DNA of 48,419 nucleotides from positions 1-48,419 of the forward strand of contig JAAPAO010000241.1 of NCBI GenBank assembly GCA_013115145.1, in the 5' to 3' direction. Origin of the DNA: Perkinsus chesapeaki. Lineage: Eukaryota > Perkinsozoa > Perkinsida > Perkinsidae. The notes below the pieces were generated by a model, which made no database searches, was not told the DNA's origin, and saw nothing but the letters and a program-made list of their open reading frames with translations. This document shows, piece by piece, positions 14,219 through 25,123 of the stretch; positions within the stretch are counted from its first letter, which is position 1, and every line of letters begins with the position of its first letter. The translations under genes were made by a program, and so were the position numbers.

Positions 14219-14842
14219 GCTCGAGGGCCCGCAGTAGCGCCGCTCGACAAGCTGCCGAGTCCGTTATTAAATTACTACTCTGTACTATACTACTACCACT
14301 ACCGCAGCACCATGATGCATTCCTCTTAGAGTCGTTACTCAAAGGATAAGACATTAATAATAGGCAAACCCCTAAAGTGATGACAATGCTACCTTACATG
14401 AAATGAACGACGGTTTTATTCTGGTACTAGGTGCTTAATACTGTAAAAGCAGTTACAGCACGCGAAGAAATCGGTACCACTGATATCCGCAGAGTTCCTC
14501 AATATGGCCATCATCCACCGTTCGAGTAGGACAAATCAACACCAGCAGAATTACCATTTGATACATTGAATTGACACTTGTAATAGATTTGCGACCAGGC
14601 GGGAATAACATATTTCGATACTACGAGATTCAATTAGAGCATGAACGACAACTCCAACTCAACACTATTGCAGCCAGCGCGACATAAGTCATCCACTGCT
14701 ATTCACCAGGCGTCTTCTTTCACTTTACAACAATTAACAAATGCTGCGGGCACCACCGTCCAGGGGTGAGATATTCTACTAGCCCGACTTATCATTATAT
14801 TAGCATGCAATAACAACTATAAGGCCAATGATGGCAGTACCG
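14219..14842. other. Intergenic between SulP and H2A.Z-1, nothing recognised
   Basis: This 624-bp AT-rich stretch has no exon-like frame. It contains the upstream region of the SulP gene and the 3' flank of the histone gene. I see no clear promoter element or repeat. Confidence 0.55.
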
Positions 14843-15549
14843 TTACATGGCACGCTTTTTCTTATGGTAGGGTGTCTTCACAGTGAGGCTTTGATGGATA
14901 TATGGTACCACTCCACCTAAGACAGATCATTACATTAGAGAGGAGCTGGTAGTGTTACCTCCTGCAATAGTAGCACGAATAAGTACATCAAGCTCATCAT
15001 CTCCTCTGATGGCCAGTTGTAAATGTCGTGGAGTTATACGTTTTACCTAAGACGTATGATGTGGCGACCTATTCGAGGCTCCGTTTACCTTTTGATCCTT
15101 GGCAGCATTGCCAGCAAGTTCTAAGACCTCAGCTGTAAGGTACTCCAGAATGGCGGCTGTGTAAACGGCCGCAGTTGAGCCCACTCGGCAGTTGGTCGTG
15201 GTGCGACTCTTCAGATAGCGTTGGACTCTTCCCACAGGGAACTGGAGGCCGGCTCTTGCGGATCTCGCCATGGAAGCTCCCTTGCCACCGCCAACCTTCC
15301 CTTTACCGCCATGAACCTTACAATGCACAATTAAATAGGACGTCACCAATAAGAATCCTCTCACCTTGGCGCCCTTGCCACCTTTGCCACCCTTGCCACC
15401 TTGAAGACCAGTGCTCTTGAGGCCCTTACCCCCGGCTAGAAGGAGACACGGTAACAAGACGTGGTACAACGCTCTTATCTGAACTCACCTAGTTGGGTAA
15501 CAACCGGAACGGACTGTGGCATCATACCGACGTCGGGCTGATTGGACAT
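14843..15549 (-). CDS. H2A.Z: Histone H2A.Z-type variant, copy 1
   Basis: H2A.Z replaces H2A in nucleosomes at promoters. Five exons join in phase: 15489-15549, 15365-15435, 15089-15316, 14959-15046 and 14843-14916, giving 173 aa. The first 70 residues are a Gly/Lys-rich tail with repeated GGKGGK units. The fold then runs from [18 protein letters not shown] through [19 protein letters not shown] to [19 protein letters not shown]. The GDDELD docking sequence and a [12 protein letters not shown]-terminus are H2A.Z-type, unlike the NDEELN of canonical H2A. The tail ends in basic KKKRAM. Unusual features are the NCRVGS in loop 1 and the long basic N-terminal tail, which recalls Plasmodium H2A.Z. 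It is a near neighbour of a second, clearly different copy. Confidence 0.94.
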
Positions 15550-15736
15550 TGTGGAGTTGATAAGGACGCAGTAATGTACTGACAATTGCAAGCATGAAGT
15601 GACGTTCTAAGATTCGAGAAGTGGGGCGTTGACAGAGTCAAGCCAGCTGGAGCAATATTTTTAACGATTCAATTGTTTACGGTATGAATACATCCTCCAC
15701 GCGCACTTCGAAGAAACCGTTAGAAGCAAGATACCG

Positions 15737-15796
15737 TCTTGCAATCTTGCGCGGTCGCACTGGAAAGGATAATTGAGGAGATGCAAGATTGCAAGA
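15737..15796. repeat. 14-bp perfect inverted repeat between two histone genes
   Basis: TCTTGCAATCTTGC at 15737-15750 is the exact reverse complement of GCAAGATTGCAAGA at 15783-15796, with a 32-nt spacer. The site lies 98-157 nt past the stop codon of H2A.Z-2 and 188-247 nt before the ATG of H2A.Z-1, both on the minus strand. It could be a hairpin in the 3' part of one transcript, or a paired binding site in the promoter of the other. It does not resemble the 6-bp metazoan histone stem-loop. Confidence 0.7.
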
Positions 15797-15893
15797 TTTG
15801 TCACCACCCGCAACTGCGCAACTCTGTTCGCTCAATGAAGCCGTCCAAACTTGGGATGCAAAGGGTGTTATTAGTAAGGATTGTTAATCTGGT

Positions 15894-16543
15894 CTACTTC
15901 TGGACATATTGCGGCATCGACATAGAAAAGGGTTGCTGACGCTGCTGCTGCTGTTGTTGTTGAGATGCCCCGAAGGGCTTCTTCTTCCCCTTCGATGGCT
16001 TCATGGCTAAACTCGAGTGTATTTGAGGTATAACACCACCTGATAATGCCCACAGTCAACTATAGTAGCTGAGAGTAGTGACAGGTCAAACCTCCAGAAA
16101 TGGTGGCCTTAATTAACTTGTCGAGTTCATCATCTCCTCTGATGGCCAGTTGTAGATGACGAGGAGTTATCCTTTTGACCTGATAAGAATCCTACCAGCT
16201 CCAACCACCAAGTAAGGCCACCTTGAGGTCCTTAGCGGCATTGCCGGCCAATTCCAGCACTTCCGCGGTAAGGTACTCGAGTACCGCTGCCGTGTAAACA
16301 GCGGCAGTAGCACCGACTCTCACATGAGACGTCGCTCTGTTCTTCAATTGCCGATACATACGGCCCACTGGGAACTGCAGCCCAGCTCTAGCTGATCTTG
16401 ATGTTGATCTCTTCACAGTGTGGCCGCCGCCTTTACCCCCACCGACCATCTAAAATGCTGACACTGTTTGCTACTGTTTTTGAGTGTTAGCGTACCTTAG
16501 TGGCCTTGCCGCCCTTACCCCCTGACATAATAGGGGTCTTCAT
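15894..16543 (-). CDS. H2A.Z: Histone H2A.Z-type variant, copy 2, Gln-rich C-terminus
   Basis: Four exons join in phase: 16496-16543, 16222-16449, 16092-16179 and 15894-16039, giving 169 aa. The Gly/Lys N-terminal tail is shorter than in copy 1. The fold has [39 protein letters not shown] and [19 protein letters not shown], again H2A.Z-type. After [11 protein letters not shown] the C-terminus extends with a Lys patch (KGKKKP), a seven-Gln run and a QYVQK end, which normal H2A.Z lacks. Two ATGs are possible; the second, at 16528, would start MSGGKGGK. The last two introns sit at the same protein positions as in copy 1, so the pair is a tandem duplicate, but the sequences have drifted well apart. 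Confidence 0.93.
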
Positions 16544-16749
16544 TGCTCGCCCACCTCCTACATCAAGAACATCGCGAAGGTGGTGAATGAGAAGAACGCC
16601 GTTATTATTTACCGAGTATCGAGGCGGTGCTCAAAGGAGTCGAAGGCGAGGCTGTTTCCTGTACCATTGAGAAAATATAGGGCGGAGACTGCGCAGTATT
16701 CCATCCACTTGGTGACTCAACACACATTACTTCACATGAAGGACACAAC

Positions 16750-18670
16750 TCATGATTCGATACCTTGGACTTCGATTCCAAGCTCAATTTCACAGCTTCT
16801 TGCCGCTGCATTTTTACCATGCAAAATAACTGCACCACGGAAGGACATTTGCTCGCATTCTACCACGTCACTTAAACTTATATCTCCAACAAAATCAATT
16901 ATCTCTCCACCCAGGAAGGATCGTCCTTTCCTAAGCACTTCCATCCGAAGTTTGACTTCTCTCAAGTCGGCACCTTCCGGCACACTGAGCAGCATGTACA
17001 GAGCTTGGTTCCATACCACATCCAGTGACGGTTTCGCTTCGACCACCTTCTCTATTATAGCGGGCTCAACCTCCACGATCGATGCAACCTCCTGAACGCC
17101 CATCATGTGCTCTTTCCGGAGCCTCTCGATGATTCGCTGTATCCGAGGCTCGCAGGAGAGGAAGCTCCTAGAGCTTGGTTCCCGCCGTGAGCCTGGCTTC
17201 GACACCATTACCGGAGGCGAGGCCCCTGGCAGGGAAACTCTAACGCGTGAACCGACATCAACGAGACCTCCTGCGCAATACAGATCCGTCGACACCAACA
17301 GCTGACGGAATCTTTTCAAGGGCCTATACCCGTGGTCAAGCTGCCTCACTCGACCGGTAAGATGCACCGCAACTTCATCAAATATCCTGACCCAGTAATC
17401 ACCGTTATTCTCGATGAGATCTCGGACGCGAATCTTTGTGGTGGCGAACTGCTCGCCTTGAACGCAGAGCCTGATGACAATTGGCTGGTTGTGGGTGTAG
17501 ACGAAGAATTCTGCGGTGCTAGCGGGAAGCCAGTCGTAGCGTTCCTCCTCTTTGCTGAACTTGCCCTTGCTCGTCGACACCAGTTTCGAACCAAGAGACA
17601 GTTCAACATGGGGGTTCTTGCCCTTGCGGAGGCCTCGTACGTGTTGGACTGATAAATCTAGGATGGCGCTTGGCTTCGGGTAGGCCCATTCGAGGTGGGG
17701 ATGGACTTCTTCCTCACGTAGTGGTATGTACACGCAGTTCGGCAGCAGCAGTGTGTCGCGGATGACCTTCTCGATGGTTGTCTGCAGTAAAGTGCTGATT
17801 CCAGGCATATCGGCGATATTGGCCAGACCAGAGAACGCCCAGGATATGTCAGGAAGTGATACCAAAGTGACCTGCAAACAACAGGCTCAAAGCAGTCCAG
17901 GCCCGAGCCGTTACCTGGACGCCGCCTACTAGCGGCACCTCGTCTATCAGGGGGTCGAGGGAGATACAGAGATCACCACGGAAGCCAACGTGACCAATGC
18001 CGACACTCAGCATCCCGAAAGAGAATGCTATCCGAGCATCACAATCGTAGTCTATACGTATATTGATATCTAACGATTCATGCGTACCATGGTCCCTTCT
18101 AGACGTTCGTATAGGGCCCAGAGTTGGAGTGTTGTTACCGAGGCTGAACTCCTTCAACTCGATAGAACGACCAAGTGTCTCCCTCATCATCGGCAACACT
18201 TCGGTATCAAGCTTATCCTGGACAATAACATTCAGCTTAGGCCAGACCTGCTGAAGCAGCCAATTGACCCAGGCCAGTTGGTCCGCCCCACAGACCGTCG
18301 TTGTCGCCGCTGTACCCCCCTCCGTATCGGGTGTACCGGAAAAGCGCTGCTCCATGATGTGGTGGCTGACCATGCGTCGTACACGCCTTCTACGGTTCAC
18401 TCTAGACATTGACAGTCTACCAAGATGCTCTTCATAAGAGCCAGGAATGTCGCTAGGACGTTGGGAGATAAACGCCCCTCTACTCATCCTGCGACGGTCT
18501 CTTATAGAGACTGCGGTCACAGGTGCCTGGCAACACAGGTAGCTCCACCAGGACGCAGGGCGGGCTTCTTGAGAAGGTTCCGGTGGTAACTCATCTACGT
18601 CGTAGAATTCTTCATCGGCGTTATCACTGGAGTCACTTGATAGAAGTGACGGTCGAAGAGAGAACTTCAT
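16750..18670 (-). CDS. SMP and C2 domain protein, extended-synaptotagmin-like
   Basis: Such proteins tether the ER to other membranes and move lipids between them. Two exons join in phase, 17915-18670 and 16750-17871, giving 625 aa. The first 120 residues are acidic then Arg-rich. From about residue 130 the sequence matches an SMP lipid-transfer domain: WVNWLLQQVWPKLNVIV, LGPIRTS, and the PGISTLLQTTIEKVI end. A C2 domain begins near residue 320 (ILDLSVQHVRGLRKGKNPHV), and a second C2-like segment lies near residue 530-615. Key calcium-binding Asp clusters are not obvious, so the C2 domains may bind lipid without calcium. I see no clear N-terminal membrane hairpin of the kind in animal E-Syts, so anchoring is unexplained. 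Confidence 0.75.
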
Positions 18671-19044
18671 TAGTCGGCGAAGAACTGCTATTTACCAGCC
18701 CGAGGATACTCATCCGAATTGTCCACAACACAATAGATGGGTTAATAAGGTTAACAAGTCTATAACTACCCCAGCGAAGTGACGGTTGCCATAGATAACG
18801 ACGACGAAGGCGACAACGTAGCTACAACTTATATAAGGCCAGCTGATCCTCGATGTCGTACACTGATTACACTCGTACACTACTATAACGTATAATACGA
18901 TAACCGGTATGAATAGCAGTGGTAATATCAGTATCGACTCGAAATCGCCAACAAATGGTTGATGAAGTAATCATATAGACTGCACTGTGGAGACATAAGA
19001 AGACGGGAGGCAGGACGCCATAGGCTTTGCCACGGGTAAAAGTA
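18671..19044. other. Intergenic, upstream of the SMP-C2 gene
   Basis: No exon-like frame is convincing here. A TATATAAG sequence near 18830-18837 could be a TATA-like box for the minus-strand SMP-C2 gene, but it is about 165 nt from the ATG and unsupported otherwise. Confidence 0.4.
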
Positions 19045-19431
19045 TCATGCCGAATTCCCGCTTGGCTTTTGCCCTTTGTCGTCGTCTTCATTATCGGACT
19101 CCTTTGTGCATAAAACAACGGGTATGTCGCCGTAATAGGCGAAGTCGTCATTGCTGCTACTGTACGAATGTTGGTGGCATTGATGTCGAATGCACCCCGT
19201 ACAAGTGCATTCTTCGATCTCAAAGCGCCCAACTCGTTTGACTTCCGGTGATGCAGCATTGGAAAATGGGATGCACTGCGGCATTGAGTCAGCACGAGGT
19301 CGTTTAGGCTTCCCAGAGTCTTTCACGCCTTCACACCGGCGACCCTTTGGGCCACTGGATGCTTGCTTGCGGCCATCGACTCTGTGAGCTGCTTGCCCAT
19401 TGCGGCGTCTATGGGTGCTGTTACGGGACAT
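19045..19431 (-). CDS. Small basic protein with a GRFEI motif
   Basis: I do not recognise the family. The frame is open for 128 aa from ATG 19431. The N-terminal half is basic and Arg/Lys/Ser-rich, then comes KRVGRFEIEECTC, then a His/Ser-rich stretch and an acidic tail (ESDNEDDDKG). No membrane segment is seen. The motif around GRF is the same as that repeated in the next gene on this strand, so the two genes are probably related in function. Introns are possible near the CTCTG segment. The call could be wrong in its 3' half. Confidence 0.5.
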   Translation of the reverse strand: MSRNSTHRRRNGQAAHRVDGRKQASSGPKGRRCEGVKDSGKPKRPRADSMPQCIPFSNAASPEVKRVGRFEIEECTCTGCIRHQCHQHSYSSSNDDFAYYGDIPVVLCTKESDNEDDDKGQKPSGNSA

Positions 19432-19821
19432 TATCAAAATTAGGGATATAGCATCTATCTGAAATGCCAAACTATTCAGTACCACTCTTCTGGTTGAACT
19501 ATCATACAGTAGAAGGTCTAAATTTCACGAGCATTTTAAGCGGTCGGCGTGGTGACTCACCACTAGTGAGGACTCCAACAGCAAAGCTATTGCGCCAGGA
19601 GGAGTTTTCAGAGAGCTTGGGATTTTCAAACGACAAATATGAGCCAAGGAATCACCCCTCCAGAACACCACAATATGGAGGAGTAATAAAAGTAGTACTG
19701 TGTGGATCGAAGCAATCGTGGCATAGGATTGACTACGACCAGAATGATGATGACTAATTGAATGTGTGCAAAACATAACTTAACAATCATGCTCATCATC
19801 CTACTCCCTCTACCACGAAGC

Positions 19822-20334
19822 TTAAGCATCTTCACGGGAGGATGCCTTGGTCCTTTCGAGAACTGGGTAAACCAGCAAAGTCGGAGTCACAGCTCCGCTT
19901 CGTTCATGTGGAATCACCTCAAACCTTCCAATTCGACGATTGCTCGGGAGACAGAGTGAATCTGGCTCCCTGCTAGGTTCGGACTCCGCGGGCCTATCCT
20001 CGATATCTTCCACTATGAACCGACCAACTCTTCTGGAGATCGTCTTCTTCGTCCGCGTAGGCTCGGGTGGTAGCACCATGATGCAGCTGGAACTGGGCAC
20101 CGGCGACAATGAAGGGTCGCAGTTCGCGTGTGTGACGAGAAGATGCTCAGTGTGTTGATCATGGGCTTCTTTCTCGACCAGCTCCAGTATGAAGCGGCCT
20201 CTTCTTGACGGGGTTGAGTCGTCGCCAGTGGAGCTTCCTCCCTTTTTGGCCATAGAAGCATCGACGACCTTGTGATCAGAATCTGCCTCAATTCTTGTGC
20301 CACATAACGGTACTGATGTAGACGGCAAAGCCAT
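19822..20334 (-). CDS. Small protein with three R-x-GRF-x-V/I motifs
   Basis: The reading frame runs 170 aa from ATG 20334; an upstream in-frame ATG at 20418 is possible but lacks conserved-looking sequence. Three copies of one motif stand at residues 44-50 (RRGRFIL), 101-108 (RRVGRFIV) and 133-140 (RRIGRFEV). The first two are followed by acidic residues and the segments between are Ser/Pro/Thr-rich and probably disordered. The RF-x-V/I core is the known docking motif for the C-terminal domain of SPAK/OSR1 (Fray-type) kinases; the second copy fits the fuller pattern GRFxVxxI. Whether it binds such a kinase here is inference. It may be a scaffold or a kinase substrate. Confidence 0.55.
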   Translation of the reverse strand: MALPSTSVPLCGTRIEADSDHKVVDASMAKKGGSSTGDDSTPSRRGRFILELVEKEAHDQHTEHLLVTHANCDPSLSPVPSSSCIMVLPPEPTRTKKTISRRVGRFIVEDIEDRPAESEPSREPDSLCLPSNRRIGRFEVIPHERSGAVTPTLLVYPVLERTKASSREDA

Positions 20335-20668
20335 TAATTCTTTATAGTGCAGCTGCAGCGTTTGGCGTAACTGTTGTTTGTCTGTAGAAAACAATGTTAA
20401 ATGCAAGTGATGACGCAACTACGAGGCAGAATGGCATATAAGCGAACGGGACCTCATCAACTCTACAGGAGTTGGAGAGAGGAAAATGCTGGTAATGTTT
20501 ACAAAAGATAGGTTTGTTCGCTGACGGCCAAACCACAGAACACAACTGTCCCTCTTTCCCTGTCATAGGGCAGATAAATCGATGACAGTTAGAACACGGC
20601 AATATTAGTAACAGTAACCCGGTAAATGATGCTTCGCCTCGAAGTGAGATAAACTCGGTAAACCGGAC

Positions 20669-21941
20669 CTATGCAGCTCTGGAACGGAATGCCCTGAAGT
20701 CGTCCAATGCCCTCAACACCTGAATGCAGCCGATCACCAAACAGTGGACATCCTTTCCGGCCTACCTCCGAGTTCAGTGATAAAGCAGTGTCCATCATAT
20801 CACCAGGTTCAAGAAGTTCTATCCATAACTGCAACTGAATGGAGTACCGGTCCAAGTTGCCTGAACAGGATGAGTTATTGCTGACCCCCACCCCCAGAAG
20901 ACGCTAACGAGCTTCTTGCCTGCTAGAGATATGAGAGCCTCATTGGTAGAGACATCAGAAGCATTCTCACGCTTGGCCTTGTTAAAACATTCGTGCCAAA
21001 GATCCAAGGTCTGCTGTACCTGAAAGGCAAAGAGGTAGTTTAACACGCAGCTGAAAGATACGATGTCGAGCGCCCACCTCCGGGATGAAAGTCTCTGGAT
21101 CCTGCCCCTCTGCATCATGCTCGTATGTGAGGTCCATGAGATTCTGACTCGGCGGTTGATACCCCGATCCGTTCTCCACTACCGTCGCCGTGGCCACTGG
21201 AGTAGCCTGAGCTGAATACACCACAATTGCGGCAACCTGCTAAGTGGCCAGAGCCTCACCAACACCCGGTAGCTTGAAGCCCTCGTCCTGTAGACGGGCA
21301 TAAAAGGATTGGAAGTTCGGGAGAATATCAGCGTCTCGGGCATACCTATGAAGCGTGGGGCCTGCGCGGATGACGGAGGGGCAAAGCTCACCTGACCGCC
21401 CATTCGCTGGCCAGCCGCAAGATCGTCGACTTCACTTCGGAGTCGCAATCAGGGCGCTGTAAAACCTGACAAACCTCGCTGGAAATAAGACGAGTGGTCT
21501 GGAGGCAACACCGACCTTCGACAAACTAGTTAGGAATTCGGTATCGGCCACATTGAGATGGAAAGTGACATCGGTGTGCTGCATTATGCTGTCTAATAGC
21601 AGCAATGCCGCCCACTGTATCCTGCTGGACTCGTGAGTCGTTATCTTCTTCCTCAGCTCAGATATCACAGCACGGCCTACCAGCCGTAAATACCTCCTAT
21701 CAAAAAGCCTATCACTCACCGCTATCATTCGACATGTCAACAGCATCGCTTATCTGTGACACAAATGATGTAGATGGAGTAGGCGGCGAATGACTAAGAA
21801 AAAAAGAGATGGGCACCACCACAGGGAGCCTATTGTCTACGACTGAGCAGTCCTATCAAGTGCCTCCTTGATGGCATTCTCAACTAGCTCGGCTTCATCC
21901 CGTTTGCCATTCTTTACTGGAGTAGTAGTTGCAGCAGCCAT
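20669..21941 (-). CDS. VHS-domain protein, TOM1/GGA-like
   Basis: VHS proteins sort ubiquitinated or signal-bearing cargo on endosomes and the trans-Golgi. Exons I can place on the minus strand include 21941 to about 21860 (start, ELVENAIKEALDRTAQS), the core near 21690-21530 (RKKITTHESSRIQWAALLLLDSIM, then LNVADTEFLTSLSK), about 21470-21395 (RPDCDSEVKSTILRLASEWA), about 21345-21275 (ILPNFQSFYARLQDEGFKLPG), about 21240-21080, about 21020-20930 (QTLDLWHECFNKAKREN) and the last exon 20669-20719. The early part is a VHS domain; the later helices could be a GAT-like domain. No GAE ear or FYVE finger is seen. The join between exon 1 and the core is uncertain, and the reading phase there did not close cleanly. 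Confidence 0.72.
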
Positions 21942-22301
21942 TTCGCAGCCCTGGCAATAGTGAATCCTACCAGTAGATTTGACGAGAAATCTCGAACACA
22001 ACACCAGCAAGGAAGTGGTCATTCAAAAATGTAAAAGCGCGCTGCGAATGGTGCTCGCCGCCGCCGCAGGCGTCATCACCGTTGGGATGGTGATGATCCT
22101 CAATGGTTCAGAAGATGCTACCAGGTAGAGAACTCTCGAGCGTCGGCGGTGGATCAGTGCCGGCTTCGAGGAGAGACAAACATACTCGTACTTACAGCTA
22201 CTACCAAGCTACCAATCGTCATCATTATCACTTCTAACTGTGGTGTCATTATGACTTAGTAATTGTACAATAGGCAGCTACGGTCGCCGCCTCCGCTGTT
22301 G

Positions 22302-24783
22302 TTATCTCACAGCAGCAACAACAACAACAAAGCGTATCGTCATTATCACGATAAAGATGCATGATGATGCTGCTGCGCTTCTAGACCACCACCTCCGCCT
22401 CCATCGAGCATATCGATTAATCCTGAGTAATGGTAACACTATAAGATACAACTCCTCTATACCATCGCCAAACTCCTCCTCTTCATCTCCCACTGGACTC
22501 TGCTGTACTTGTTGTAGCGGTGATGAGACGCTGGTAGACGGCGCATGGCCCTACAGGCGCAGTAGCGGCAGTGTCAGCAAAGTTAAATGCACTTATTCTT
22601 ACCTGTACAAGGAACTTCCATAAATCGTACGCATCAATGACAGCCAAAACCGATCTGTCGTTAGGATCAACGATAACCTGATGACAGACACTGTTGTTAT
22701 GCATTGTCCTTAGCTGGTGAAAGAAAGCTACCATCGAGTGGGACTCCGAGCCTAGCAGCATCGATCGCAAAATGGCCTTCAATGATACTGGGAAGTCCGA
22801 GGATAAATACACAGGTGCTATCTCTCCGTCCACCTCCTGAAACATAGAAAACTAACTGAGGTGGTAAACCCGAAGATTCATTCCCCCTAGAGGCTTCAAG
22901 TGGCATCAGCGCGGAGATATTACAGCAACTGCGTTTCTAGCGGAACTGTAAACGCTGGTGCGAACCGGTCATCTCCAAATCCTTCATGCCTTCCTAATCG
23001 CCAGTGAGCTTACCTCCTCTTCGTCCTCATCATCATCCAACTCATGCACAGTTATCCCAGCCTGCCGCTTCCTTCTAACCTCCGAGGCTTTAGTCTCTCG
23101 AACATACCGCTTAGTGAGCTCTAATGCTTCACCAGCACGCATGCCCAAAGATATGCTATGGCCCAATACAGAGTACTCGCAATTGGTATACCTAAACCAT
23201 GGGACCCGAGTAATATCTACAGTGTGCCGCCGGAAATAGCGCTACAAGTAATTCACAGATTCTGTAATGAGTTGGTTCACTGAGGTGAGGGTGAATGAAC
23301 CGATGTACCGTCCATCCTTCAACACTGGTAAAATCTGCCGCTGACACGTGCCTGCGGGAAGATCCCCTCAAGAGTAAAATATGCCTTGCGGCTCACTGAT
23401 GAGATCCATGACATCTGCTAGCGTCTGGCTATCAGCATCGACCGTTGCAACATATCCTCGGGAGAGAGCACCTGCACGCATGAACCTCTGTTCACAGGAG
23501 GGTGCTGCACAAGACATACTATAGTCCTGAACTGGCAGATCAAACACTGGGGCCAGGAAGGGCCCTTTGCAGTGTATGGCAACGTACGCCATTATTTGGG
23601 TTAAGGTGAGCTCAGTGAACATTTCCACTTGAGTGTTGAATTCTGTCTCGCTCGATAGCAGAATGCTGTGCGCTCCCGCAGTAGCTATTATCAGCGACAC
23701 CTATCCAACACCACTCTCCACTCGCTCTGGACGCGGCAGGTTGCTTACCGCTTGTAGCACAGAAGTATCCTGATCCAACTGCAGCACAGGTACCTCCCTA
23801 GGCTTCAAGGTTCTACTGGCAATCCAGTCCTCCACTGTGATGCACTGGGATGCCTCCTCGGGGTTCCGATAGCACCAGAGGGTGTACTGTAGCAAATCGA
23901 GCGTGGTAAGCCAGTCGGTAGGAGCATCCACTTCAAGTGGCGGAGAACACGACCCTGTCTGGTCAATTAGTAACGGTGTCGGTATGGAACTGTTGGTATT
24001 TCCGAGGCTCGCATAGGCCAAATCATCCACACGTGGAGCCGTCCCTGAGCACCCTGCACTATCGCCCTTGTGGATTTATGCTTTAAGGCTCACCTGTAGC
24101 ATTCGGTAGCAGTCCAAACTCCCCATGGACGTCACTAGGGTTGTTATTCGATGAGCAGTAGGTTTGATTCACCGACACTGCCTCGAGCGTGCCAAGTGGC
24201 CGTGACCGTCGCAATACCCTCACACGCCGTAACGGCCCCACTAGCGTTCCCGTCATAGTAGAGCTCGGTCGAGCCGTAGCTGAAGATAATGACCGCTACT
24301 ACAAAGGGGCATTAGTAATGCTCATCGTACGGGGAGTGGCCTCATCCCGCCTTTGCTCATACTCTCCCGTGAGGCCCGTCAACAGCAGCACACAAGCCTG
24401 GCCCATAGGCACATCATCAGCCACCTGGAGGACGGACATATCCACCAGGAAGGCAGGAGACACAGTCGACTTACGCAAGCTGTCAAACTCCGATCAGGTA
24501 TGGTTTCATAGACCGTAAGTGAGGCCATAAAGTCTAGGAAGGTGTCCAAGGGGTCATCTCCCTGAACAGCAACAATGAGGATCGATGGTGCCAGCGACTC
24601 GTACCGGGATGGCCTCATTGACGTGGTGAATCGCGGCTGGAGGAGATGTGGGTTCTGCACACCGCTCGGGGGACTCTGAAGCAACAAGTGGTGATTCAGG
24701 ATGCTATCGGAGAGCTGAGTGTCACCATTGGTGCCATCCGATCTCGACGTGGCGGCCTCTTCACGGACACTCGAATGGATCAT
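22302..24783 (-). CDS. Four-CBS-motif protein, AMPK-gamma (SNF4)-like
   Basis: Gamma subunits of AMPK/SNF1 sense AMP and ATP through four CBS motifs. Minus-strand exons show GDDPLDTFLDFMASLT and FLVDMSVLQVADDVPMGQAC (first CBS), VPVLQLDQDTSVLQAVS with a following LTQIMAYVAIHC (middle), LPVLKDGRYIGSFTLTSVNQLI, and VIVDPNDRSVLAVIDAYDLWKFL (last CBS, ending at 22603). A final exon, 22302-22550, gives a Gln/acidic tail and then an odd Arg/Trp/Val-rich end. The N-terminus starts near ATG 24783 and is Ser-rich. Exon borders between the blocks are only partly resolved. CBS pairs also occur in channels and IMPDH, so gamma identity is likely but not proven; I see no transporter segments. Confidence 0.6.
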
Positions 24784-25123
24784 TGAAATAGTATCCGGAG
24801 GAAGAAGCCCTGCGTTATGACAAAACTGCAGCAGCAGCACCACCGAACGAGATAGCCAACACAACCACGAGTGGTGTGGAAACACGCTGTGCCTCGAGCA
24901 ATGGTGAAGTAATAGAGAAGTGACATCGCGATGGTAGCGCCGGTAGCGGCCGGACAAGTAGGACATGAACAATAGCGCTAGCCGACGGAACGTAGTACTG
25001 GCCTGGGAACAGAGCCACTAAGCGGCGAGGATGGGGGGATGAGCTGTCTCAGTTGTTGAAGAGGATGATGATGACGAGGATGCTACTACACCTGAGAAGC
25101 GTGACCGTACTATTTACCGCTTC

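Noticed and set aside
15737..15796. Canonical histone mRNA 3' stem-loop
   Set aside because: That element has a 6-bp stem and 4-nt loop with a fixed sequence. This one has a 14-bp stem and 32-nt loop.
18867..19295. 142-codon minus frame overlapping the small GRFEI gene
   Set aside because: Composition is Cys/Ile/Thr mixed without pattern, and it overlaps the better frame with the GRF motif.
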